The position numbers and the translations under genes are program-made. Shown one piece after another: positions 23,264 to 34,459 of a stretch of 64,000 nt of DNA (the stretch's first letter is position 1; each line of letters starts with the position of its first letter). Under the pieces are notes generated by a model. That model worked only from the letters and a program-made list of their open reading frames with translations. It did no database searches and was not told where the DNA came from. The DNA is from Saccharina japonica (taxonomy: Eukaryota; Sar; Phaeophyceae; Laminariales; Laminariaceae), in contig MEHQ01002643.1 of NCBI GenBank assembly GCA_008828725.1, forward strand, positions 213,577 to 277,576, read 5' to 3'.

Positions 23264-23882
23264 CCACGTGTGCGACTGTTTCATGCTTGTGAGAAAATTG
23301 CGATGGAACCCTGCCGCTCTCCCCTTGCTTTCCGAAGAACAACTCTCGCCACAACCGCGCACAAAAACAATTGACAGCTATTCCATGCTACTCCGGGAGC
23401 GGGAGGCGGGGTTGGGGTAAGGGTGTGTGTGTGAAGTGGGAAGGGGGGGTAGGGGGATAGGAAGGGAGGGGTTGACATACAGTAGTAGTAATTTGATAGC
23501 CTCGACTAAGGGGGCAAAGGGATCGATCCTACGGCATGGAAGTCCCTGTCAGCTTTAACTTGCGCGGTGTCACTATCGAGGCGTGTGTGTTGCGAATCTA
23601 GCATCGCGCACTTGGGGACGGTGAGGGAATGGTATCATACAACATGCGCGACTGGTAAGCATAGGGAGTGGAAAATCATGTAAGCCCCCCACAAAAAAAC
23701 AAAAAAAATTAAGTCCTACATATATGGGGTGCCTATGGGTGGCAAATCGTGCAACCCTAAAACAAAACAACAAACTAAAACATGTTTCTAAATGGGATGG
23801 TCACAAGGCTCAAGCAAGGACACCCTAGGAGGGCGGCGTTAGAGAAACGTACGCGCAGCGGCGGAGGGCGGGGGGGCGGGTA

Positions 23883-24037
23883 CTCCTGTAATGCATGGCC
23901 GTAGTCGTATGACCATAGGCCCGCGCATCGCTACAATGCCGGGACGGGGCACGTCGGGTTATCACCGACCAGGCACACAATGCTTGCACCAAGCACGAAG
24001 CGCCGCGAGGTGTTCCGCGAGTCGCATGAAGGGGAGA
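23883..24037. repeat. dispersed repeat, third partial copy of the inverted-repeat arm
   Basis: Matches 25775-25925 in direct orientation (GCATGGCCGTAGTCGTATGA, GCACGTCGG, CACCGACCAGGCA, GCTTGCACCAAGC, GCGAGTCGCATGAAGGG). About 155 bp, clearly diverged. Confidence 0.8.
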
Positions 24038-24459
24038 GTAAGCTAAGGTTATCGGACGTTCGTATCTGCGGACGATTTCTAAGGGCTAACGGTATCGGGC
24101 GTTCGTGTCTCAGGACGCGTTCTTACATGCTTGGGGGGGCAGGAACAGAAGAGCCCGACCCCACCCCGTGGCTAGACAGAGCTTTTTCCACACAAGGGCC
24201 GGCGCTTCTGGGAGGGGTGCTGGCCCCGTGCTGGACTTGCTTTCTCTGTCGAGAAGCAGCAGATCTTTTTAGGGTCCTCAGTGGGCAGCAAAACCACAAC
24301 CGTCTTGCGTCACGGAGTGGGTTCATCAGCCTGACCAATACATACGACGTACCACGCGCCAGGGGGGTTGAAAGGCAACACATTTCCGAGGGTGCCAGCC
24401 ATATATCTACTGACTATACTAACTACTCCATTTATTCTCGTTCGTCCCGGTTATGACTT

Positions 24460-24870
24460 TTACCTCAGAAGTTATCAGCGGATCTCCGACTACATCTATC
24501 GGCGATTTTAGCCCGATTTTCAGCAACGCAGCTCCGATCTCGCCGACGCATCTCATCACTGGACCTCCGATTACATTGACACGGTGTCCGATTACATTTG
24601 ACACCATGTCCGATCCCAGCAACGCATTTCCGGTTTCAGCAGCAATCTCCGAGGTCAACAACGCCCCTTCGAGTTCAGCAAGGCGTCTCCTATTTCATCA
24701 GCGGATGATATCCTTTTTCAGGAACGGATCTCTGACTACACCAAAAATCGACGAAAATCCGACTCCGTCAACGGTTCTCCAGCCCTATCAACGGATCTCC
24801 GGCTTCCATCAATGCATCTCCGACGACTTCAACGAATATCCCGCTATATCAACGGACCTCCCTAGGTTTT
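24460..24870. repeat. degenerate tandem repeat, unit about 20 bp
   Basis: The consensus is close to TCAACGGATCTCCGACTACA; the regular end of the array (24780-24862) shows about 20-bp spacing, and older units are scrambled. The 193-codon open frame across it is most easily explained as a by-product. Confidence 0.6.
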
Positions 24871-25144
24871 CATCGAAGCAAGTCCGGTTTCATCGCAGGA
24901 TTTTTCCGTCCGAGTTCACGACAACGGCGCGCGATCGATCGAAAGATAGATGGATCGGTGAAAACATAATGGTTGATCCTTTGTCTCGACCGTCGCATCC
25001 TATCGCCAGCGGCTATGTACGTAGGACAAACTGACTTCAAAGGACTCGCTAAGGCGGCGGTGTACGCACTGATCAACGACGGCATGCCGTCATGAAACAG
25101 TGCGGGTCAGTAGACTCAGGCAGGTCACAACCCTGAAATCGAAT

Positions 25145-25430
25145 AGAGGGGCTTCACAGCGTTGAAATGGACTGGCACGGTCCTACATCCTTCAAACATA
25201 GGAAAACTCCAGCATAAAAATAAGCCAACGTTGAAATGGACTGGAGCGCCACCACAACCCCCAAATCGACAAAAGGAGTTCCACGACATTCGAAAGGATG
25301 GAGGGAGGGTCCACAACGCTCAAATCAGTGGGAGGGGCTCTACAACGTCCAAAAACGGTCCAAAAATATTGGCGGGTCTACAACGCTCAAGTGGGTTGGA
25401 GGAGTTCCACAACGTTCGACTTACTGGGGG
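25145..25430. repeat. degenerate tandem repeat, unit about 38-45 bp
   Basis: Recurring elements TCYACAACGYTCRAA and GTTGAAATGGACTGG...GG occur near 25160, 25228, 25280, 25310, 25350, 25378 and 25410. It ends in a G-run at 25427-25440. Confidence 0.6.
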
Positions 25431-25719
25431 GGGGGGGGGGCAATGCTCGGATGGCTTAGAGGGGCGATGGCAGTTTGAGCCTTCACTGTCTAAGGGACGC
25501 AGGTTAGCCCGACACCAGGGTTACTACTACAGTAGGTAGGCAGACATCAAGATAACGGAAGGTCTATATAGGTAGAATATAGACCCGGTGGGAAGAGGAA
25601 ATAGTGCACGGAGGAAGTGGGCATGGGCGTGGGGTGGGCAGGATGAATAAGCCCGGGGGAGGAGGGGGGGAGGCGGTAGGATGGAACGGGATGGGATGGG
25701 GGGGGGGGGGGGGTGTACT

Positions 25720-26078
25720 CATATCGTGCATGGCCGTAGTCGTATGGCCATAGATGGGAGAGGGTGTACTCGATGTCATGCATGGCCGTAGTCGTATGAC
25801 CATAGACCCTCGCATCCCCACAATGCCAGGACGGAGCACGTCGGATTTTCACCGACCAGGCAACCATTGCTTGCACCAAGCGCGAAGCGCCGTGAGGTGT
25901 TGGGCGAGTCGCATGAAGGGTGAGCTGCATCCTACGAAGAACCGCTTGCGAGGTGGACTTGCATATGGATGACAGCGTCAATGGGCTGATTTATTTTCCG
26001 GTGTGGTCACTTCCAGAGACAGCAACGGGGGTGCTATGTAACTGCCTCGTGGGTGCCTTACCATAAACACTACGTGAT
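25720..26078. repeat. left arm of a large inverted repeat
   Basis: Reads GCATGGCCGTAGTCGTATGA ... CACTACGTGA and is the reverse complement of 27176-27479. A short sub-repeat (GTGCATGGCCGTAGTCGTAT) is doubled at its outer end. Arms are about 300-340 bp, separated by about 1.1 kb. Confidence 0.85.
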
Positions 26079-27175
26079 GGGGGGGGGGGGGGGTAGGAAG
26101 GCCTTAGCCGTGGGGTGGCGGCGAACTGTAGGGTGGGAAAATAACGGATGGCAGGAGGGCTTGGCAAGGAAGGCTCGGCAAGCAAGGCTTGTCAAGGGGA
26201 GGAGACGGAAAATGTGCAAGCCAAAAAATGGAGGGGCCCGGCGTAAGGGGTTGGGAGTGCTCTCAGGAAAGAGCAGCACTGAAGAAAGGGGTGGGGCGAG
26301 GGAAGGTGGGAGATATGGACCTCCAGGAGAGAGGGGAGGAGGAAAGGGGGGAAGAAGGGAGGGGGGAGCAGCCGACAAGGGCTGGACTGGGCGCCTGCCC
26401 TTAGCCCTCCTCACAGTTCACAGGCTGTGATACCGGTAAGTGCGCGCCGTCCTCCGCCCTATTACCACACAGTCCGGTGCCTTACGTACAGCACCTGGTG
26501 TCGTGCCGTGCAGTACAGTGCAGTGCAGCACAGTACAGCAAAACGCAACAAAGCAACCAGAGCAGAACAGCAGTACAGCAGCTCCGCTTGAAACACTCGC
26601 ACATCAAAAACAAAAACAAAACACACTCGCGCAAGACTGGCCTCACCTGCCGGTAATCGTTGAGTTGGTCCAACGGTCAGATCTCGAGCCGTTCGAGCCT
26701 CGGTCTGTGCGGAACCCTTTAGTCTCCTTTGGTACAAGCTTCACCTGGTCGCATCAGCACATTCGAAATAGCAGAGGACCCATGTTACGGCGGTTTGGCG
26801 GTAGGAGGCTATGATTCCAACCCCTCCCTCTCTTATACCCCTCCTGCCTCTCACTCATTCTCTCGTATTACCCCCCTTATATGCCCCCTCATCTGCCCCC
26901 CTCGCCCACATTTTCTCCCCCTCTACCCTCCTTTCTACCACCCCCCTCCCATCTCTCTCATAAACCTCTCCCTAACCCTCCCTATATTATGCCGGTATAT
27001 AGGTTGGGTTGGCGTCGGTTGGTAACGACACTGTAAAACATGCCGCTGACTACATGAGCCAGACCACCAGGGTACCGTTTTTTGTTTTTTGGCGGTAGAT
27101 CACAGCTGGCGGTCGATATATTAGATAATTTGTGCGGAGTGAAGAACCTTTACCCCGCACGAGGGGATTGATCTT
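26079..27175. other. spacer of the inverted repeat
   Basis: Flanked by G-rich (26080-26095) and C-rich (26870-26980) low-complexity DNA. It also holds a CAGTACAGTGCAGTGCAGCA run at 26510-26575 and a weak candidate exon (26655-26731, minus). Confidence 0.5.
26655..26731 (-). CDS. weak candidate downstream exon of the 7TM-RGS gene
   Basis: The minus strand has CCGGCAG|GTGAGG as donor and two possible acceptors (ACTAAAG|GG, CGCACAG|AC). Both keep phase 0, as needed after the exon ending at 27714. The peptide would be TEARTARDLTVGPTQRLPA. The acceptors lack a pyrimidine tract, and the site lies inside the spacer of an inverted repeat, so I doubt it. Confidence 0.2.
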
Positions 27176-27479
27176 ATCACGTAGTGTTTATGGTAAGGCA
27201 CCCCCGAGGCAGTTACATAGTACTTCTATTGCTGTCTCTGGAAGTGGCCACACCGGAAGTTAAATCAACTCATAGAAGCTGTCATCCGTATGCAAGTCCG
27301 CCTCACAAGGATGCAACTCACCCTTCATGCGACTCGCCCAACACCTCACGGCGTTTCGCGCTTGGTGCTAGCAACGTCTGCCTGGTGGATGAAAACCCGA
27401 CATGCTCCGTCCCGGCATTGTAGGGATGCCAGGGTCTATGGTCATACGACTACGGCCACGCATGGCATGCGGCTAATGG
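27176..27479. repeat. right arm of the large inverted repeat
   Basis: Reverse complement of 25775-26078 with scattered mismatches (TCACGTAGTGTTTATGGTAA, TGGAAGTGGCCACACCGGAA). A further inverted copy of the sub-repeat lies at 27590-27640 beside a C-run, mirroring the outer end of the left arm. Confidence 0.85.
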
Positions 27480-27713
27480 GTACACCCCTCCTCTCATGAG
27501 CCTCTCTCTCTCCCCTACCCCCCTGCGTGACAAGATCTCTCCCTCTCAGAACCCTTCTAGTTAGCTCGCGTTCTCTCTGCCCTCGGGGGGTCTATGGTTA
27601 CACCACTACACCACTACGGCCATGCATGACATGAGCACACCCCCCCCTCCCCTCTCTCTCACAAAAGCCTGTGCATGTTTCATTCATCATTCATCCCACC
27701 GCGCACCGCTTAC

Positions 27714-27858
27714 CTTTTCTAAAGCTTCCATCTCCGCCTCGTCCATCTGCGCCTTCAGCAATAAAATTTCGTACGCCGGACTTGCTTGAAAGGCTACCTC
27801 ACACATCTCCCTTAGCACCAGAAACACCTCGGCCGCCGCTTCCACGAAGATGTTATAC
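27714..27858 (-). CDS. 7TM-RGS exon: RGS box, part 3
   Basis: Acceptor TCCGTTTTAG|GTA, donor GAAAAG|GTAAGC, phase 2 in and 0 out. Encodes YNIFVEAAAEVFLVLREMCE and FQASPAYEILLLK, the last RGS helices, then an acidic tail (QMDEAEMEALEK). A good donor shows that at least one more exon follows. Confidence 0.88.
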
Positions 27859-30800
27859 CTAAAACGGACAAGCGCCAACGCCATGCCACATGTCCATACC
27901 AAATTGTCAAGAAAAAAACACACGAATGTCAAATGTCCATGTAGATGCCAAATGTCAATGCCAAATGTCAGCGCAAATACCAATGCTAATGCCGTTGCCA
28001 AACGCCAGTGCAAAGTTGTCCATTCAAATTCCAATGCACACGCCAGGTGCAAAGTGCCAGTGTCAAATGTCCATGCCAACGTCAAATGTCAACGCTAGTG
28101 GCAATGCTACTGTAGACATCGATGGCACTGGCAATGCCAACGATCTATTTCCGTCTTCATCTGTCTCACTCGTCCCGCCTTGTCCCCGCAACTTGGTCCT
28201 GGTGGTAATGTGGGCAGTCAGGTGGCGGGGCGAGACTGGTCGTTCTTCGCAATAATATGTTTGAGGTAGGGTTAGGGTTAGGGTAAGCCACGGTAGTGAT
28301 GCCCGCCGTAGTGGCAGCGTATCCGCGGTAGTGGTGCCAACCGTAGTCGTAGGGTCAGGACAGTGGTGCCAGCCGTAGTGGTAGGGTGGGTTAGGGCAGT
28401 GGTGCCAGCCGTAGCACAATTAATACCAGCAGCAGGGGTCTTGCGGCCGCAACAGCAACACAGCAGCGTCACCCAGCAATGCCAAATGCCGATATCACAT
28501 GTGTCACATGTTCATGCCAAGTGCCTGTGCCAAATGTCAACGCCAACTCATCACCGTAAGTATCACCAACACCAACATCATTGTCAAGATCATCAACACC
28601 TACTCACCAACTCCATCAATGGTCCCCACCACCATCTAATCACCAACACCAAAACATCGTACATCAATACCAGCAACAACAGAACAGGTATCGGCACAAA
28701 CGTCAACTTCAATGCCGTCTTAAACAAATCAAAATTATGAATAGTTGACGATGTCACCCCTTTACAAGTCTGCATTACGTATTCACATGTTATCCAGCTA
28801 TCCAGCACAGTGCAGCTCCGCAGTACGTAGTGGCATATACAAACCAACGATTTATTAGAATGTACACCTAAATATGGACATGAAGAACTTCAACACGAAG
28901 TTCAAGTATTTTTGTTCAAGATAACCCACCTGGTAACGTCAGAGGCCAGTATCTTTTCTCGGCACGCGTCGGAGATGTCCACTCTGCAGGGGGCGCTATC
29001 TACGACGTACGTGTCGATGATGATCATTGTCTTCGCCTGCCTCTCGAAGTGCTCTTCTTCCCTATCTCTGTCCATCACAGCCTGTCACAATCAATCCAGC
29101 AATCCATCAATGCATGAAGGAAACACTCAGACAACCAATCAGATAGCCAAACAAAATGATAGGGCTGAGCCCTGGTCCAGTAGACCATACACTCTCCGAG
29201 CATTACTGTTTCGAACTGGGTGAGGGAGCTGCCAGTGCCCAGTACTGTGACGACTCAAGTATGCCCCACGGTAACGCTTCATAATGCAACGGAAACCCAT
29301 CAAAATGCATGGCGCCTAGTGAAGTGTACACGAAGAATAATACAATGGGCCACACACCTGGTGCACCCCCCCCCCCCCCCCCCCGCTCCATTTCAACAGA
29401 GTCAATACTTCGACAAACAAATCAGATCCAGGGCTTTCCTTTGAACCAGGAGCCAAATTTAACGTTATTTTTAGCTCTATCAGCGAAGAAGCCAAAACGC
29501 GTAAAAAAATGTTTCCGCGGGGGGACCTCAAGTAGGGCCCGGGTGTGCCTCCGGCGGGGCCGCCTCACCAGCCGAGGAGGGAGGAGGGGGGGGGGGGGGG
29601 TCACGGCTTTGCTGCGAGCAGAGCACTATTCGGGTCCAGGGAAATTACACCGCCAGTACATTATGTGCTGGCTGCAGCTACCAGGGCCCATTGCTTAGTA
29701 TCATATCTAAAACGAGCATTCAGATAATCAACCCGAAGGTCAATAATATAGTCCATTAGAAAATCAACCCAGTAATCAGTCAACCAAACAACAGCCAACC
29801 AAACATTGAAGAGTCGTATCGAACCGTCTCCTAACTCAGAGTTTCTATGGGATGTCCGGCTGTAAAATATACACCCAGCTCAAAACTAAGGCAATAAGGC
29901 ATGCCCTGTTATAGTAAGGCCTGCCCTAGAAGGTATGCTGCATATTAGAGCCTGCCGTGTAAAATGGCAACTCGCTACAACGTATCGTACACCAACCAAA
30001 CAAAAACACGAGGTGTTATTCACATACTTAGTATAGCACAAGTAGTGTGACTCGCCTTGAAGAAATCAGGCAAGGCCGCTGGCATTTTCTCGCAGGCTAT
30101 CTTTCGGAAGGGCACCCACAGGTCCTCCACCTTCAGCTGGTCAGAAAGGGAAGCCCTGTTGAATAAAAAAACATACACATAATACAGATAGGCAGGCAGG
30201 CAGGTAGACGGACAGACAGGCAGGCGTGAGGGTATTTACGATAGCCGCCCGTAAATATTTACATTCCCACAACTACCACTCTGTTGTGACAGTACAAGAG
30301 CGCGCAAAACATATACCTGGCATGCATAACTCGTACACGACGAAGAGTCATTAGCACCTCGGCGCGGTCGTACTTGAAGCTTCAAGCAGCGCGACGATAA
30401 ACAAAAAAATGGCTCACGCACTACGTGTAGTTCTCCGGATTTCCGGATTCACCCAGCTGTCATGGCTCCGCCGCACGGGAAGGTTCGCGGTTCGGCGAGA
30501 TTCTGGTTCTACAGCATCCGTGGGGGGTATATAGGGTTCCATCCCCGGACCACAAAGCCTTCCATGTGTGTACAATGCCAACGAATACCAGGTATAACAT
30601 ATGTCACGGTTCCGCCGCATCCGGGGACGATAGGGTTCTGTCCCCGGGTTCAAAACCCTTCCATATTTTTACGAGTCCAACGAATATAACATATGTCACG
30701 GTCCCGTGCACCCGAGGAGGATGGGGTTCTGTCCTCCGATTTGAAAGCTTTCCATGTATCTAAAAGTACAACGACTATATCATGTGTCACGGTTCCACCG

Positions 30801-33800
30801 CACCCGGGGAGGATAGGGTTCTATCCCCAGGTAAGAAAGTCATGTATTTACAACTCCAACGAATACGAAAAACACACACTTAACAGATACACCACTCATG
30901 CGTGTACCTGAGGATAGCGGGGGTCACCGTCGGGGCGAGCCCGACCGAGAATTGCTCCGCATAGGCCACGTCCCGAATGCAGTATTTCACCAGAGGAGTG
31001 AATATTACGGGCCAGAACAGCAGGGCGCTCCGAACGAGGTTGTTGACGAGAGCGATCCTGCGGGCCAAGACGCGGTCTGCCGCGATGCCCCCCGAGGAAG
31101 CATCGATCAGAACTACCGTAAAAAGGAGGAACCCCAGAGACAGCATCATCACTCGGTACTCGTTCATCTAGTCAAAGACCGCCCACGATTTAGCCACGAT
31201 ATAAGAGTCGGGTTTGGGTTGCAGCATGGGGGAGGGAGGNNNNNNNNNNNNNNNNNNNNNNNNNNNNNNNNNNNNNNNNNNNNNNNNNNNNNNNNNNNNN
31301 NNNNNNNNNNNNNNNNNNNNNNNNNNNNNNNNNNNNGGGGGGGGAGAGAGCGAGCGGGGGAGCATCGTTAGAGTCGACCACCGGTAACATGCCGGGAAAC
31401 AACGACAGTACACGTACTCTTGTCACACTGTTACCGTCTACTGCTGCTGTACCTGGTATCGTACTATAAGCACGACCGCGGCGCGAGGTAACCAAGTTGC
31501 ACACATCATACGTGAAGAAAAAAAACACATGAAAAAAAAAGCAGTGAAAACATTAATTTTTAAAAAAGCGAAACAACTGCCAAGTTGTACTATTAGTACT
31601 ACTGTAGTCTAGTTCCAAGATATAGATGAGAAATATTAGAATATACTCAAAATACCATGAGTCCCTCTTGCTTTAATGACTGTAAATATCAACAGTTACC
31701 AGGTATAAAATAAAAGAGTCACCTTTCATACACATAAGTAATCGCTGTAAGTTGTGAAAAACGTACTCGGAAAATAATAAAAATAATACCAGCGTTATCC
31801 ATCAGCCTCCCGTCACCTGTTTGCGGGCGTTCTTCATCCTCCAGAGGAGATACGTGGCCCCCACCAGCAAAGCACCGGCGTAGTTAAAGGCTGCGAGCAG
31901 CACAAAACGCGCGTTACCCTCGCACCTGCAAAGAGCAAAGAGCAAAGAGCAAAGAGCAAAGAGCAAGCAACAAGCAGCAAGCAGCGAACAATCAACACAT
32001 ACACACTTGACACTACATATAACCCTAAGACAACAGCAGGGCTGTGAGATTGTGAGATGACTTTTACTGCACTACCCGTACGCATTATTAATATATTACG
32101 GGGGAACATCCAGTAGTAATCAGTACTGGTACGTGCCAAATATGGTATACTTAGAGGGATACCTGCTGGTACACCTACTGTAGTACCTGGCAGGGTTACA
32201 ATTAGGTGGTGAAACGTGCGCAGTTGCACCAATTTCGTGAAAAATCGGCTTAGCGCACCACAAAAAGAAGGACATGTGCGGCTTTCCGCACATCCGTTTT
32301 CGCCCCCCGCACATTTTTTGGGCGCAGGCCCAAAAAAATGTGCGGGTCTATATCGCCGAAGGCGAAAAAAAAGTTTTCGGGTCTCTGTTCGCCGCAGGCG
32401 TTGTTTTTTTGGGCCTTTTTTTGTGATCTTTTCGACAATTTCATGTTGAATTTATTTGTGGCTCTCCTTTTTGAGGGGACTGAGTTTAAATGTATGACGG
32501 TTTTCTATGTCCGTGGATGAAACAAGGCTTGAAAGGCTCGCAGATACAGAGGAATACGCGTACGTAGTTGGTTTCAAGTTTCAATGATTTGAATAGAAAT
32601 CCATCTATTATGTATATCTAGTTTGAATGATTCGAATGGAAATCTGTCTGTAAATATATGTATTTACGTATGTACATGGTATCTGTCTGTGTGCTTGTTT
32701 CTGTGTTATTTGCAAAACGAGCGAATGAGACGCACATTATGAGTAACTTGACGTACATACGTCCAAAAGTTTCGCCTCCGGCGGCCCTCTGGGGGCCCTC
32801 CGGGGCCCCCTGCGGGGGGCGCACCTCGCCTCCGGCTCGGTGTGCGCGTAGCGCACACCGAAATAAGACCGATGTGCGCTACGCGCACATAGTGCTGGAG
32901 TCCTAATTATAACCGTGGTACCTGGTACATTTTTGGGTCCAGCGTGGGATCTGATTACTACCACTACTGCTGGATGTACATATTACTCTTAATACGAATT
33001 ACTATGTATGTATTACTATGTATTACTATGTATTACTATACTATGTAGCATGTGAGAGCAAAAAACAGACAACTAAAAACAGAACATCGTTATTTACTGG
33101 CACGTACGTACGAAACACGGCCTCATGCAGAAAACCCGGGAAATCGGCTTATCCACTCCCGCGGGAAAAAAAACTTCGAGCGCCCGCCACGCGAGCCACA
33201 GAGCTCGGATCGAGCCCAAACCTCGACCAATGTGTCCGGCCGGGCCTCCCGTGTCGGGGTACTTAGCGTTTTGCCGAAAAGCGCTCGCGCGGGGAGAAAA
33301 GTTGCGAAAAGTGCGAAAATTTCACAAACATAACTATACTATGTATTACTATACTATGTATTACTGTATACACTACTACTATTACGGGGCAAGAGAGGAA
33401 ACAGGACCGAATATGCTTAGTAAAACTACTGGAATATAGAGGTTTTTGTGTACGTGGTGGGTCCTGATTACTATATATGATCCCCCGCAATATTCATATC
33501 AACATTACTTACAAGTAATCAGGGTTATTATACTATCGTATTGTTATTATACATGATTGGTATGATACACTGCTGTAGTAGTTACGATATCGTTGGGAGG
33601 CGAAGTGAAGCAAGTACCTACTGCTGTAGTACCTGACTTTCTTAATAATTAATACCAGGCAAGTGTTTTGTGATTTGCAAATCATTGTTTTGTACGTATA
33701 TTATTTCATCTCACAGCTGAGGTGTCTGTATCCAGCCTATTATTACAATAGTATCTAATACTGTACTTTGAAAAAAAAACATGTTCAGCCACAAACGCGC

Positions 33801-34419
33801 AAAGGCACCAGCCACAGCATCCGCAAATTACCCGCACGTACTCGTAGGCAACTGGCTGTGGTACCTAGCCAACGAATAACTACTGTAGTCGGCGCGTTGT
33901 AGTGCCAACCCTAACCGTGGCCGAACTCACAGTCGTACACAACAGCAAATAGCGCACAGTACGTAGCGCACAGAACACAGCAGTCCAATGGGATCGACGG
34001 GCGTAGTAACATCAGTTTTGCCGTCAGGACAGCATCGGCATCCATATATCGTGTCCCCTGATTGCTAAAAAGACTAACTACTGTACTACAAGAACCCGGT
34101 TGAACCTAAATTTATTCCCCATCTATGATAACGGATAGCAGTATTTTTAGTGATGACATCGTTCTCCAGAAACAATTTACAGTAATACGGGGGACCAAAG
34201 TAAATAGGACCTACGGTACACACTAAAACCTATATAATTACATTTTTTACGAACAATATTTGGTCCTATTTACTAGTGTTTACTAGTGTTTACTATGGTC
34301 TCCCGTAATAGTGGACTAGACTGTTGTTATGCTGTATTCGCAGGCGTATCACCATCACCATCACTATCACTGTCACCATCGCCACCGCAAGCATCATCAT
34401 CATCATCATCATCATCGTT

Positions 34420-34459
<40 letters not shown>

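Noticed and set aside
24453..25034. 193-codon plus-strand ORF
   Set aside because: It covers a degenerate 20-bp tandem repeat, which explains its openness and composition.
26640..26720. tRNA gene suggested by TTGGTCC and GTTCGAGCC motifs
   Set aside because: A-box to B-box spacing is about 30 nt, too short, and the arms do not pair.
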